Counted from the first letter of the stretch, positions 6,743 to 15,904 are shown. The stretch: DNA of 20,341 nucleotides from JAKAUF01 sp050746205 (GCA_050746205.1 JBOGKW010000042.1:1-20341), one strand, 5' to 3'. The notes: generated from the letters alone by a model not told the origin. Program-made: numbers and translations.

Positions 6743-9442
6743 TTGTCCCGGCGATTCGGCTTGGTGCTGGTTGCGCTACTCTCCGCAGCCCTGCTGCGTT
6801 GTGGCGGAGGGGGCAGTGCGCCGCCCTCCAATTCCGGCCCCGCCGGACCGGCGGTTCCCACCCAGGTTACCGGGTTAACCGCCGATGCCGCCGTGGCGAA
6901 AGTGAGCCTGTCCTGGACCGCCGTTTCCGGCGCCACTTCCTATCAGGTGCAGCGCGCGGCGAGCAGCACGGCGCCGTTCGCCGTCATCGCCTCGCCCACC
7001 GGGACCAGCTACGCCGACACCAGCGGCCAGGCCGGCGACACCTACTATTACCAGGTGCTGGCCGTGAATGCGGCGGGCAACGGGCCACCCTCGGCGGCGG
7101 TCTCCGCCACGCCTTGGGGCAGCCAGTCGGCGACGATCACCGTCAACGCCTACGCCGACCGCCACCCCATTAGCCCCTTGATTTACGGCGTCAACTTTCC
7201 GCCCAGCGAGGGCTACATACAGGACTCCGGCGCTACCTTCATCCGTTGGGGCGGCAATGCCAGCTCCAGCTACAACTGGAAAAACTTTTTCGCCGATTCC
7301 GCCGCTGACTGGTACTTTCAGGACAACGTCTTCGCCGCGCTGGGCTTGAACACCAGTTCCACCGGCGCGAATTCGGTCACTTTCGTGCAGGACGTGGTCC
7401 AGGCCGGGGCCGATCCCCTCATGACCCTTCCCATGCTGGGCTGGGTGGCCAAAGGCGGCCCGGAAGATTACAGCTTCTCGGTGCAGAAATACGGCTACAA
7501 GCCCTGCGCGACGAATCCCTACGTGGCCGACGATGGCGAGGGAATTCAATTCGCCACCGGCTGCCCCGGCAGCACGCCCGAGTTCGTGCCCGCCAATCCG
7601 GTCTACGTGACCAACAACGACACGAACGACGCGAACGTGCCGTTGCTGGATCAGCCCGGCTCCAACGACCCCGCCGGTTCGGTTTATCGCAACCAATGGG
7701 TGGCGGTGTTGACGCCCGCCTTCGGCGCGGCGCCGCATTTCTACGACATGGACAATGAGCCGATGCTGTGGTCCTCCACCCATCGTGATGTCCATCCGCA
7801 ACCGGTTACCTACGACGAGTTGCTGCAGGACTTCACCGCGGAGGCGGGAAACCTGAAGAGTTGGGATCCGCAGGCGCTAACCTTCGGGCCCGTCTCCTGC
7901 TGCCGGGAGTTCTATTGGAACTCCGCCGCGGGATCCACGGACAAACAGGCCAACGGGAATGAGGATTTCTGGCCCTGGTGGTTGAACAACGTTGTGTGGG
8001 AGGGCGATGTCGAAGGCCAGAGCCTGCTGAACGTCTTCGACTTCCACGCCTATCCGGAAATCAATGCGCCGCCGGCGGGCGCGACGGCGGCGCAGGTGGA
8101 TGCCTTGGCGCTGCCCTCAACCCGCGGCTGGTGGGATACCACTTACACGAGTCCGGGCTGGATCGGCTCCAACGTCGCCACCTCGATGCAGCCGCTGCCG
8201 CACGTGGAAGCGCGGCTGGTGCGGGCGGAAGCGATGGTGAATGAGATCGCTCCCGGCCTGCCGCTGAGCATCACGGAATGGAATTTCTCCCAGTCCGGCG
8301 AAGACCCCATCGCCGTGGCGCTGACGGATGCTGAGGCCTTCGGGTTGCTGGGGCAGTATGACTTCTACGCTGCCGCGCGCTGGGAGGCGCCCGATCCCAC
8401 CCAGGCGGCGCCTTCCTACCAGGTGCTGAAGCTGTACCGGAACTACGATGGCCAGCACGACGGCTTCGCGCCGATCTCCATTGCGGCCACCAATGACTGT
8501 GGCGCAAACGCCGCCAATCCATTCGATTGCAGCACCTTCGCTGCGATCAACTCCGGCGCGACGGAGCTGACGTTGATGGTGGTCAACAAAAGCCCCGATG
8601 ACGTGCTGGCGGCGGCGCTGAATCTTCAGAACTTCACTCCCGCTCAGGTGGCCACCTACGCGGTAACCGCCGCCAACCCCCACCAGATCGTGGCCACGCC
8701 GCCGGTCGCGTTCAACGCGAACATGACGTTTCCGCCCTATTCGGCGACGCTGCTCGTTCTGACCGGACAGGGTACGCCGGCGACCACGGAGTGGAGCTTG
8801 CTGCCCACGTTGCCGCCCGTGGCGACACCGTGGACGCCGCCGCCGGTGATGATGGTCTCCGCGGGTGGCGTGGCCACGTTCCAGCTCACCCCGGCCGCCG
8901 GCGGCACGGTGAAGATCACCGCAGCGACCGCCGACACGCCGCTCTCCGCCCAGGTGGTAACCCTCGCCTCCGGGGCCACGGAGATCGAGATTTCCGCTCC
9001 CGCCAACGCCCTTCCCGGCTTTTATCACTTCCAGGTCACGGGAACGGATGGCGGTGGCGTCACCACCACCCAGGACGGCATGGTGGAAGTCGGCCTGCCG
9101 GCGGCGACGCTGACCGCCACGGGCGACCAGCAATCGGCGCCCGCCGGCTCGGCCGTAACGCTGTCGGTGACCGCCAACCCCGGCAGCAGCGGCGCGGCCC
9201 CGGGCGGGCTGGATGTCCTGTTCAACATTGTGTCCGGCGGCGGCAGCTTGGCCCCGTTCTCCGGGGTTGAGCCGGTGGCGCTCAGTGCGAATGGCGCGAT
9301 GATCTTGGTCCCCACCAACGCCAGCGGGACAGCCAGCGTCACGCTGACGTTGCCGGCCACGGCGGGCGCGGTCCACGTGCAAGCCGAAGCGCCCTACCCG
9401 ATTGGGCATCCGTTGTACGTCTTCCAGGAGACGGCGCAGTAG
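6743..9442 (+). CDS. Exported glycoside hydrolase family 44 glycanase with fibronectin III domain
   Basis: The protein has 899 residues from a TTG at 6743, chosen because GAGG stands 8 bases upstream, a promoter lies just before it, and it opens a clean signal sequence (SRRFGLVLVALLSAALLRC). C20 followed by GGGGS looks like a lipoprotein anchor, but Arg at -1 breaks the usual lipobox. A fibronectin III-like domain spans about 37-125. The GH44 catalytic region begins near 135 (ISPLIYGVNF, FIRWGGNASSSYNWKN, DWYFQD). Likely acid/base E339 sits in YDMDNEPM and likely nucleophile E512 in LSITEWNF. A beta-sandwich follows to about 675, then Ig-like beta modules to the end. GH44 enzymes cut beta-1,4-glucans and xyloglucan outside the cytoplasm. 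An in-frame start at 6614 would overlap the epimerase gene and is rejected. Confidence 0.88.
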   Translation: MSRRFGLVLVALLSAALLRCGGGGSAPPSNSGPAGPAVPTQVTGLTADAAVAKVSLSWTAVSGATSYQVQRAASSTAPFAVIASPTGTSYADTSGQAGDTYYYQVLAVNAAGNGPPSAAVSATPWGSQSATITVNAYADRHPISPLIYGVNFPPSEGYIQDSGATFIRWGGNASSSYNWKNFFADSAADWYFQDNVFAALGLNTSSTGANSVTFVQDVVQAGADPLMTLPMLGWVAKGGPEDYSFSVQKYGYKPCATNPYVADDGEGIQFATGCPGSTPEFVPANPVYVTNNDTNDANVPLLDQPGSNDPAGSVYRNQWVAVLTPAFGAAPHFYDMDNEPMLWSSTHRDVHPQPVTYDELLQDFTAEAGNLKSWDPQALTFGPVSCCREFYWNSAAGSTDKQANGNEDFWPWWLNNVVWEGDVEGQSLLNVFDFHAYPEINAPPAGATAAQVDALALPSTRGWWDTTYTSPGWIGSNVATSMQPLPHVEARLVRAEAMVNEIAPGLPLSITEWNFSQSGEDPIAVALTDAEAFGLLGQYDFYAAARWEAPDPTQAAPSYQVLKLYRNYDGQHDGFAPISIAATNDCGANAANPFDCSTFAAINSGATELTLMVVNKSPDDVLAAALNLQNFTPAQVATYAVTAANPHQIVATPPVAFNANMTFPPYSATLLVLTGQGTPATTEWSLLPTLPPVATPWTPPPVMMVSAGGVATFQLTPAAGGTVKITAATADTPLSAQVVTLASGATEIEISAPANALPGFYHFQVTGTDGGGVTTTQDGMVEVGLPAATLTATGDQQSAPAGSAVTLSVTANPGSSGAAPGGLDVLFNIVSGGGSLAPFSGVEPVALSANGAMILVPTNASGTASVTLTLPATAGAVHVQAEAPYPIGHPLYVFQETAQ

Positions 9443-9673
9443 CCGCCCCCGGCACCCCCAGCGCAGGCCTGCGCTTCCGTGGGGCAGGCGTCTCGCCTGC
9501 CTGTGGCGTGGGTCGGCTCTCTAGCCGGTCATGTGTGGGGCGGGCCCTCAGCCCGGGAGCCGGCGCCCCCAAGGCCGTCCGCGGCCTTGGGTGGGAGAAC
9601 GACGCCGTGCGACGCATATCGCCCCCCGAGCCTGGCCGCGGTTCTCCCGCCACGCCTGATAACATGTAGTGCC
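9443..9673. repeat. Intergenic mosaic of short palindromes
   Basis: This 231-base gap holds no credible gene. It is built of consecutive hairpins: the perfect palindrome gcgcaggcctgcgc (9461-9474); ggcaggcg/cgcctgcc with a 3-base loop (9483-9501); cggct/agccg (9514-9527); a 10-bp stem cccaaggccg/cggccttggg with a 4-base loop (9568-9591); and gggagaac/gttctccc framing 9593-9648. One frame stays open through it and joins the kinase gene, but its translation follows the palindromes rather than a protein family. The units look like dispersed intergenic elements and may also act as terminators or mRNA stabilisers. Confidence 0.7.
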
Positions 9674-12328
9674 ATGTCCTCGGCGGCGGAGCCACTGCGG
9701 GCCGGTACTACTGCCGGCCCCTACCGAATCGAGGGCGCGTTAGGGGCGGGGGCGATGGGGGAGGTCTACCGCGCGCTGGACACGCGCCTGGGCCGCGAGG
9801 TGGCGCTGAAGTTGTTGGCCGCCGGGGCTGCGGGCGCCGACCCCGATCGCCAGCGCCGCTTCGAGCAGGAAGCGCGGGCGGTGGCGGCGCTGAATCACCC
9901 CAATCTGCTGGCGATTTATGACGTCGGCGAGCTCGCCGGCCGGCCATTTTTGGTCACCGAGTTGTTGACCGGGGAGACCCTGCGGCAGCGGTTGAAGGCC
10001 GGGCCGCTGCCCTCGCGCAAGGTGGCCGAATATGGCGCGCAGATCGCCGCCGGACTCGCCGCCGCTCACGCGCAAGGGATCATTCACCGGGACCTGAAAC
10101 CGGAGAATCTATTCGTCACGGACGACCGCATCAAGATCCTGGACTTCGGCCTCGCCAAGGTCCAGGAGTTAGCCGCCGCCCGTGGCGCGGAGGAAGTAAG
10201 CCCGTCGTCCGCGCCGACCCTCACCGCGACCGTGCCCGGCGCGGTGCTGGGAACCGTCGGTTACATGGCGCCGGAACAGGCGCGGGGGCAGGCGGCGGAT
10301 GCGCGCTCGGATATTTTCAGCTTGGGCGCGGTTCTGTATGAGATGGCCGCGGGCAAACGGGCGTTTCAGGGCGCCAGTGCCATTGAAACGCTCAGCGCCA
10401 TCTTGCGCGAGGACCCTCCTGAGTTAGCGGCCTCCGGCCGCGACCTGCCACCGGGGCTGGTGCGGCTGATTGATCGCTGCCTGGAAAAATCCCCCGCGCG
10501 GCGGCTGCAAAACGCGCAGGATGTCGCCTTCGCCCTGGAGAACGTCACCGGTTCGGGTTCCGGCAGCCAGATCGCCCCGCCGCCGCTCCCTGGGCCGGCC
10601 GGAACGCGGTTCCGCTGGTGGCCGGCCGCGGCAATCGTGCTGGCTGCGGTCGCGACGGGGCTGGTCACGTGGGCTTTCCTCCGCGGCCGTTCCGCGCCCC
10701 TGAACTTCACACAGCTCACCTTCCGCCAGGGGACGATCAGCAACGCCCGCTTTGAGCCCGGCGGTGGCATCGTCTATTCCGCCCGTTGGGGCGCCGGAAC
10801 CGGCAGCTTTCAAATCTACGAACAGCGCCCGGGCGATCAGTATCCGCACCCTATCGGCCTGGCGGCAGGGCTGGCGGATATTTCGGCGTCGGGCGAACTT
10901 GCGGTGCTTGAAGGATGCCGGTCGGCTTTCTACACCGCCTGCCGGGGGACTCTGGCCACCACGTCCGCCTCCGGTGGCGCGGCGCGGCAGCGCGCCAACG
11001 ATGTTATCTATGCCGCCTGGTCCCCGGACGGACGGCAGTTGGCCGCAGTGCGCCAGACCCGGGCGGGAGTCCGGTTGGACTATCCGCTGGATCACCTGCT
11101 ATGGCGCGGACAGCCCGGCGAGATGTTCTCTAGCCCCCGCTTCTCGCCCGATGGCCGCTGGATCGCATTCGTTGACAACCCACCCGGCATAGGCGACGCC
11201 GGGAACGTGGAGGTCATCGCCGCCCGCGGCGGCCGACCGAGGGTCTTGGCCCACGGCTTTAACTCCATCGAGGGCCTGGCCTGGGCGCCGGACGGACGGC
11301 ACATCGAGATTGCCGGCTCGATCCGCACGGATATGGCCGATGCGGTCCGCTCGATTTCCCTCTCGGGCGCCGACCGCGTGCTGGAGCGGTTTCCAGCCCA
11401 GGTTCAGCTGGAGGATTTAGCGCCGGGCGGGCGCATGCTGTTGGCCCGCGAAAGCTGGCCCGTGCAACTGCGCGGCCGCTTCCCCGGCAGTCCGGCCGAA
11501 CAGGATTTTTCTTGGCAGGATTACACCGCGGTTGGGGCGCTGACGCCGGACGGAAAACAGGTGATCTTTTGCGAAGGAGGCATCGGTGGCGGGCCGCTCT
11601 ATTCGGCCTACATCCGCCCCACCACTGGCGGACCCGCACTGCGCCTGGGCGATGGCTGGCCGCGGGCGATTTCGCCCGACGGCCAGTACGTCGCTTCCTA
11701 CATCCCCTCCCAGCCGTCCAAACTGGTGCTGTTGCCCACCGGCGCCGGCAATCCCATCCCGCTGCGCGGCCTCCCGCAGGGTACTACCGGCGTCGTCGCC
11801 TGGCTGCCCAGCGGCCAGGCCTTGCTGCTTCTGGCGCCGGCCGGGGATGGCGGCGGGGTGCGGATATACCGCCAGGCCCTTCGCGACGATCGCCCCATGG
11901 GACTCCCCCGCGTCATTTCGGGCCCCGTTTTACCTTCAGAGCATCTGCCCGTATCTCCGGACGGCGGGACGGCGCTCGCCTGCAGCGCCACGGACAAACA
12001 CTGGTATCTCTACCCCACCGCCGGGGGCGCGCCCCATCCCCTCCCAGTCAGGCTGAAGGCCGGTGAATTTCCGCTGCGCTGGTCCACGCATGGCCGCCGC
12101 CTCTTCGTCATCAGCGGGACCAAGTTCCCGGTGGGCATTGACGCCATCAATGTCGCGACCGGCCAGCGGAGCACCCTGTTTACCATCGCGCCCCAGAATA
12201 TGACCGGTGCATTGCCGAATTTATTCGTCGCGCCGGTGATGACGCCGGATGGCAAGTATTACGCCTACAGCATGGCCCGCTATCTTTCCGTCCTCTTCGC
12301 GGTCCGGCCCGCGCACTCATCGCGATAG
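9674..12328 (+). CDS. Membrane Ser/Thr protein kinase with TolB/PD40-like beta-propeller
   Basis: The protein has 884 residues. The kinase domain spans about 17-290: glycine loop GALGAGAMGEVY, catalytic K46 in VALKLL, HRDLKPENLF with D140 and N145, DFGLA with D158, GTVGYMAPEQARG, and DIFSLGAVLYEMAAGKRAF. All core Hanks-type residues are present. A transmembrane helix follows at about 315-337. The remaining ~545 residues contain repeated SPDGR, APDGR and TPDGK turns, typical of PD40/TolB-like propeller blades, probably on the far side of the membrane as a sensor or protein-binding surface. The ATG at 9674 is chosen because it places the kinase domain about 17 residues in; a 65-codon upstream extension reads through hairpin repeats. 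Kinases of this layout are common in Acidobacteriota. The substrate is unknown. Confidence 0.92.
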   Translation: MSSAAEPLRAGTTAGPYRIEGALGAGAMGEVYRALDTRLGREVALKLLAAGAAGADPDRQRRFEQEARAVAALNHPNLLAIYDVGELAGRPFLVTELLTGETLRQRLKAGPLPSRKVAEYGAQIAAGLAAAHAQGIIHRDLKPENLFVTDDRIKILDFGLAKVQELAAARGAEEVSPSSAPTLTATVPGAVLGTVGYMAPEQARGQAADARSDIFSLGAVLYEMAAGKRAFQGASAIETLSAILREDPPELAASGRDLPPGLVRLIDRCLEKSPARRLQNAQDVAFALENVTGSGSGSQIAPPPLPGPAGTRFRWWPAAAIVLAAVATGLVTWAFLRGRSAPLNFTQLTFRQGTISNARFEPGGGIVYSARWGAGTGSFQIYEQRPGDQYPHPIGLAAGLADISASGELAVLEGCRSAFYTACRGTLATTSASGGAARQRANDVIYAAWSPDGRQLAAVRQTRAGVRLDYPLDHLLWRGQPGEMFSSPRFSPDGRWIAFVDNPPGIGDAGNVEVIAARGGRPRVLAHGFNSIEGLAWAPDGRHIEIAGSIRTDMADAVRSISLSGADRVLERFPAQVQLEDLAPGGRMLLARESWPVQLRGRFPGSPAEQDFSWQDYTAVGALTPDGKQVIFCEGGIGGGPLYSAYIRPTTGGPALRLGDGWPRAISPDGQYVASYIPSQPSKLVLLPTGAGNPIPLRGLPQGTTGVVAWLPSGQALLLLAPAGDGGGVRIYRQALRDDRPMGLPRVISGPVLPSEHLPVSPDGGTALACSATDKHWYLYPTAGGAPHPLPVRLKAGEFPLRWSTHGRRLFVISGTKFPVGIDAINVATGQRSTLFTIAPQNMTGALPNLFVAPVMTPDGKYYAYSMARYLSVLFAVRPAHSSR

Positions 12329-12518
12329 GCCCGGAGCGGTGTACGCGGCGCATCGGGTCGCGTCAACCTGGAGGCGCTCGGAGCGCCAGCGGGCGTCCGT
12401 TGCCGGCCGTCCCACCCCAGCATGCGCTGCTGCATGCTGGGGACCCCGGCAGAGCCCAGCCGCAGCGACCACCGGGAGCGTCCAGAAAAAGGGCGGCTGA
12501 GCCGCTTTCCACCTCCGC
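12329..12518. repeat. Intergenic hairpin-rich segment (repeat copy B, about 12367-12507)
   Basis: The gap lies between the convergent kinase and lspA genes and encodes nothing I can support. It carries ggcgctc/gagcgcc (12373-12387), a perfect 11-bp stem ccccagcatgc/gcatgctgggg with a 6-base loop (12415-12442), and gcggc/gccgc (12493-12505). Ordered blocks are shared with 517-587: cctgga, the 21-base block at 12385-12405, agcccagccgc at 12453-12463, and ccagaa with gggcggctgagccgctt at 12491-12507. Copy B is longer because palindromic units sit between those blocks. Confidence 0.7.
12486..12508 (-). terminator. Likely intrinsic terminator of ileS-lspA
   Basis: On the minus strand, 11 bases past the lspA stop, GCGGC-TCA-GCCGC forms a short GC stem followed by CC and then TTTTT. 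Flanking AAAG and CTTT could extend the stem around a two-base bulge. The stem is part of repeat copy B. Confidence 0.5.
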
Positions 12519-13106
12519 CTATGCCTCGGCGCCGGGTTCTGGCGCCGGCGCGGCCGCGGCGCTGGGCTGCCCGCGCAGGATCTCCCACACCAGCAGCGCC
12601 GCGCCGATCACGATGGCGCTGTCGGCGACGTTGAAGGCGGGCCACTCGTAGCGGCCCAGGTAGAACAGCAGGAAGTCCACCACGCTGCCGCGCAGCAGGC
12701 GATCGAACAGGTTGCCGCAAGCGCCGCCGAAGATGAGCGCCAGCGCCCAGCCGGTGCGGGCGGTCTGGCTGTGCCGCCACAGCAGGAGGAACACCACCAC
12801 CAGCGCGAGTAGCGAAAAACCGATCAAAATCGCGCTCTTGAACGGCGCCGGCGAGGCCTGAAACAGACCAAAGGCTGCGCCCGAGTTCTCCACATGGACC
12901 AGGCGGAAAAAATGGGGGAGGACCACGATGCTGACGCGCTCCGGCATGCGCTGGATCATGCCCTTCGTGATCTGGTCCAGCGCGAACACGGCCAGCGCAA
13001 TCAGGAAATAGCGTGCCCGGAACCATCCCGGCGCGGCGGGCGGCGGAGCGGGCACGGAAGTATCGGGGCTCTGGGCTGGCGTCGGGCCCGGCGGCGGCGC
13101 GGACAT
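12519..13106 (-). CDS. lspA: Lipoprotein signal peptidase (signal peptidase II)
   Basis: The protein has 195 residues. After a ~28-residue Pro-rich N-terminal extension come four hydrophobic helices and the family blocks FALDQITKG, VENSGAAFGLF, GGACGNLFDRLLRG, SVVDFL and FNVADSAI. The aspartyl catalytic pair is D144 (VVDF) and D162 (NVADS), both present. The enzyme cleaves the signal peptide of diacylglyceryl-modified prolipoproteins in the inner membrane. The ATG at 13106 is preferred over the adjacent GTG at 13109 because AGGG lies about 6 bases upstream. It begins 8 bases after the ileS stop, the common ileS-lspA arrangement. A Pro/Ala-rich tail ends the protein. Confidence 0.95.
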   Translation of the reverse strand: MSAPPPGPTPAQSPDTSVPAPPPAAPGWFRARYFLIALAVFALDQITKGMIQRMPERVSIVVLPHFFRLVHVENSGAAFGLFQASPAPFKSAILIGFSLLALVVVFLLLWRHSQTARTGWALALIFGGACGNLFDRLLRGSVVDFLLFYLGRYEWPAFNVADSAIVIGAALLVWEILRGQPSAAAAPAPEPGAEA

Positions 13107-13114
13107 CACTATCC

Positions 13115-15904
13115 CTATTCTGCGCTATCGCGCATCCCCGCCAGCACCTCCCGGCAGCGCGCGCAGAGCTGGTGGCTAGCGGCGTCCCAGTGGACTGGGG
13201 CCAGGCTGCGGTACTGCCAACAACGCTCGCATTTGGCGCCGCTGGCCGGACCAAATGAGGCGGCGAGGCTCCCATCCTCGCTGGCCGCCAGTTCCACCTC
13301 GGAGACGATGAAGAATTCCGCCAGCCGGGCGGCGCCGAACGAGGCCAGCACCTGGCGTTCGTGTTCCGGCGCGGCGAGGACGATGCGCGCCTCTAAACTG
13401 GAGCCGATCCGCCCCTGCTGGCGGGGTTGCTCCAACGCGGCCAGGGCCAACTCCCGGGCATGAAGCAGCACCGGCCACCGCTCCGTCTCGGCCGGCGCTT
13501 CGGCGCCGGCCTCCGGCGCCGTCCATTGCGCCAGGTGCACGCTGGCCGGGCGCGGCTGCCCGCCGATGGTGGTGGCGGGCAGGTGCCCCCAAACGTCCTC
13601 CGTGGTGAAGGGGAGCAGCGGCGCGAACAGGCGCGCCAGGTGCTCGGCCGCCTGCCACAATACCGTCTGCGCCGACCGGCGCTCCGGCGCCGCCAGCCCG
13701 GAAGCGTACAGGCGATCCTTGAGCACATCCAAGTAGACGGCGCTGAGGCTGACCGAACAGAATTCATACAGCCGTTGATAGGCGCGGTGGAAGGCGAAGT
13801 CGCGGTAGTCCTCCAGGCAGGCGCGATGCAGCGCCCCGAGTTCGCGCAGCCAATGGCGGTCCACTTCCTCCATCGCCGCTTCCGGCGTCGCGTCCCGCGC
13901 CGGATCGAAGCCGGCGAGGTTGCCCAGCAAATAGCGGAAGGTATTGCGGATCTTGCGGTAGGCCTCGCTCAGCCGCCCCAGCATCTCCGGCGAGATGCGG
14001 ACGTCCTCGCGGAAGTCCACGCTCGCCACCCACAACCGCAGGACCTCGGCGCCATATTCGGCGATCACCGTCTCCGGCTCGATCACGTTACCGAGCGACT
14101 TGTGCATGGCGCGGCCGGAGGCGTCCAGCACCCATCCGTGCGACAGCACGCCGCGATACGGCGCCTGTCCCCGCGTGCCCACAGCCACCAGCAGCGAGCT
14201 GTGAAACCAGCCGCGGTACTGGTCGCCGCCCTCGCAGTACCAATCCGCCGGGGCGCCGGCGAGCACCGCCGCGAAGCTGGAGCCGGACTCAAACCACACG
14301 TCCACGATGTCCCGCTCGGCGATGAACTCTGCTGCGCCGCAACCGCAGCGCGTGCCGGCGGGGACAAAGTCCGACGTGGGGCGGGTGAACCAGGCGTCGG
14401 AGCCTTCGCGGGCGAAGATCTCCACGATCGCCGCATCCACGCGGTCATCGCGCAGGTACTCGCCGCAAGCCGCGCAGGCCAGCACCGGAATGGGCACGCC
14501 CCAGACCCGTTGGCGGGAAATGCACCAGTCCGGCCGCGCCGCCACCATGTTGCCGATGCGCTCCTGGCCCCAGGCGGGATCCCATTGCACCCGCCGGATG
14601 GCCTCCAGCGCCTGGCGCCGCAACTCACGCCGCTCCATGCCGATGAACCATTGCGCGGTGGCGCGGAAAATGACCGGGCGGTGGCAACGCCAGCAGTGGG
14701 GATAGGAGTGGGTCAGCGGAGCGCTGGCCATGAGTGCGCCGAGGCGCTGCAAGTGGTCGAGAATCTGGGCATTGGCGGCGAAGATCGGCTGGCCCTCGAA
14801 TGGCGCCGCGTGCGGGCCGGTAAAGCGCCCGCTGGCATCCACTGGGCTAAGCACCTCTAACCCATAGCGCTGGCCGGTCAAGAAGTCCTCGGCACCGTGT
14901 CCAGGGGCGGTATGGACGATGCCGGTGCCCTGTTCGGTGGTGACATAATCGGCCAGCACGGCCGGGACTTCCCGCGCCAACCAGGGGTGGCGGAAGCGCG
15001 CCCCTTCGATGGCGCGGCCGGGGAAGCGAGCCAATTCCTCGGCCACTTGCCAGCCGCCGCGTTCCGCCGTCGCGGCCACCAGCGCCGCAGCCAAAATGTA
15101 GGCTTCCCCGTTGCTAGCCCGCACCGCGACGTACTCCAGGTCGGGATGAAACGCCAGCGCCAGGCTGGCGGGCAGCGTCCACGGGGTGGTGGTCCAGATC
15201 ACGGCCGCGAGCCGGGCCCCCGCCGGCGGAGCGAAGGGCAGTGCGCCGCCCGCATGGGCGTATTTGACCCACACCGAAGGGCTCTCATGCGGCGCGTACT
15301 CGATCTCGGCTTCGGCCAACGCCGTCTGGTCATGAATGCACCAGTAGACCGGGCGCAAGCCCTTATAGGCATAGCCCTCACGGATGAACTGCAGCAGCAG
15401 CCGCGCGACGGTGGCCTCATAACTGGGAGCGAGGGTCAGATAGGGATCGTCCCATTGGCCGAAGACGCCCAGGCGCTGGAACTGACGCTTGTGCAGCTCG
15501 ACAAAGCGCAGGGCGTAGTCGCGGCAGGCGCGGCGCACCGCCAACGGCGACAGCGCCGCCTTCCGGGCCCCGAGTTGCTGATCCACCTGAATCTCGATCG
15601 GCAGCCCGTGGCAATCCCAGCCCGGCACGTAGGCGGCATCGTAGCCCGCCATGGTCTTGGATTTGACGATGAAGTCCTTGACGATCTTGTTTAGGGCTGT
15701 TCCCAGGTGAATGGGGCCGTTGGCGTAGGGTGGACCGTCGTGGAGGGTGAACGCCGCCGCGCCGTGGCGGGCGCGGCGAATGGCGCCGTACAAGTCCTGC
15801 TCCGCCCAGCGGGCCAGCATTTTGGGTTCGTTCTGCGGGAGGTTGGCCTTCATTGGGAAGGCCGTGGCGGGCAGGTTTAGAGTGTTTTTTAGGGCCGTAG
15901 CCAA
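13115..15904 (-). CDS. ileS: Isoleucyl-tRNA synthetase
   Basis: The protein has 929 residues from a TTG at 15904. The class I HIGH motif is HLGT in PPYANGPIHLGTALNK (about 58-73). WDCHGLPIE, the editing domain, and WCISRQRVWGVPIPV follow. The KMSKS motif near residue 600 reads AMHKSLGN, keeping the last Lys but with Ala for the first Lys. The C-terminal zinc site has two Cys pairs (CERC, CARC). The enzyme charges tRNA-Ile in the cytoplasm. The TTG is chosen because GGAG stands 6 bases upstream, a TATAAT lies about 37 bases upstream, and the product begins ATALKNTLNLPATAFPMK as in the family; longer in-frame starts up to 16072 would precede that promoter. The leader of about 30 bases is too short for a T-box. 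Confidence 0.96.
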   Translation of the reverse strand: MATALKNTLNLPATAFPMKANLPQNEPKMLARWAEQDLYGAIRRARHGAAAFTLHDGPPYANGPIHLGTALNKIVKDFIVKSKTMAGYDAAYVPGWDCHGLPIEIQVDQQLGARKAALSPLAVRRACRDYALRFVELHKRQFQRLGVFGQWDDPYLTLAPSYEATVARLLLQFIREGYAYKGLRPVYWCIHDQTALAEAEIEYAPHESPSVWVKYAHAGGALPFAPPAGARLAAVIWTTTPWTLPASLALAFHPDLEYVAVRASNGEAYILAAALVAATAERGGWQVAEELARFPGRAIEGARFRHPWLAREVPAVLADYVTTEQGTGIVHTAPGHGAEDFLTGQRYGLEVLSPVDASGRFTGPHAAPFEGQPIFAANAQILDHLQRLGALMASAPLTHSYPHCWRCHRPVIFRATAQWFIGMERRELRRQALEAIRRVQWDPAWGQERIGNMVAARPDWCISRQRVWGVPIPVLACAACGEYLRDDRVDAAIVEIFAREGSDAWFTRPTSDFVPAGTRCGCGAAEFIAERDIVDVWFESGSSFAAVLAGAPADWYCEGGDQYRGWFHSSLLVAVGTRGQAPYRGVLSHGWVLDASGRAMHKSLGNVIEPETVIAEYGAEVLRLWVASVDFREDVRISPEMLGRLSEAYRKIRNTFRYLLGNLAGFDPARDATPEAAMEEVDRHWLRELGALHRACLEDYRDFAFHRAYQRLYEFCSVSLSAVYLDVLKDRLYASGLAAPERRSAQTVLWQAAEHLARLFAPLLPFTTEDVWGHLPATTIGGQPRPASVHLAQWTAPEAGAEAPAETERWPVLLHARELALAALEQPRQQGRIGSSLEARIVLAAPEHERQVLASFGAARLAEFFIVSEVELAASEDGSLAASFGPASGAKCERCWQYRSLAPVHWDAASHQLCARCREVLAGMRDSAE

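Noticed and set aside
8117..9409. Long open frame antisense to the GH44 gene
   Set aside because: No recognisable motif; low-complexity Arg/Gly translation. The sense strand has a full GH44 signature.
9479..9673. 65-codon N-terminal extension of the kinase
   Set aside because: It reads through palindromic repeats; the kinase domain starts properly from the ATG at 9674.
9443..9673. CRISPR array
   Set aside because: The repeats are single palindromes of differing sequence; there are no equal-length direct repeats with spacers.
13427..14860. Long plus-strand frame across ileS
   Set aside because: Shadow of IleRS coding; no family motifs.
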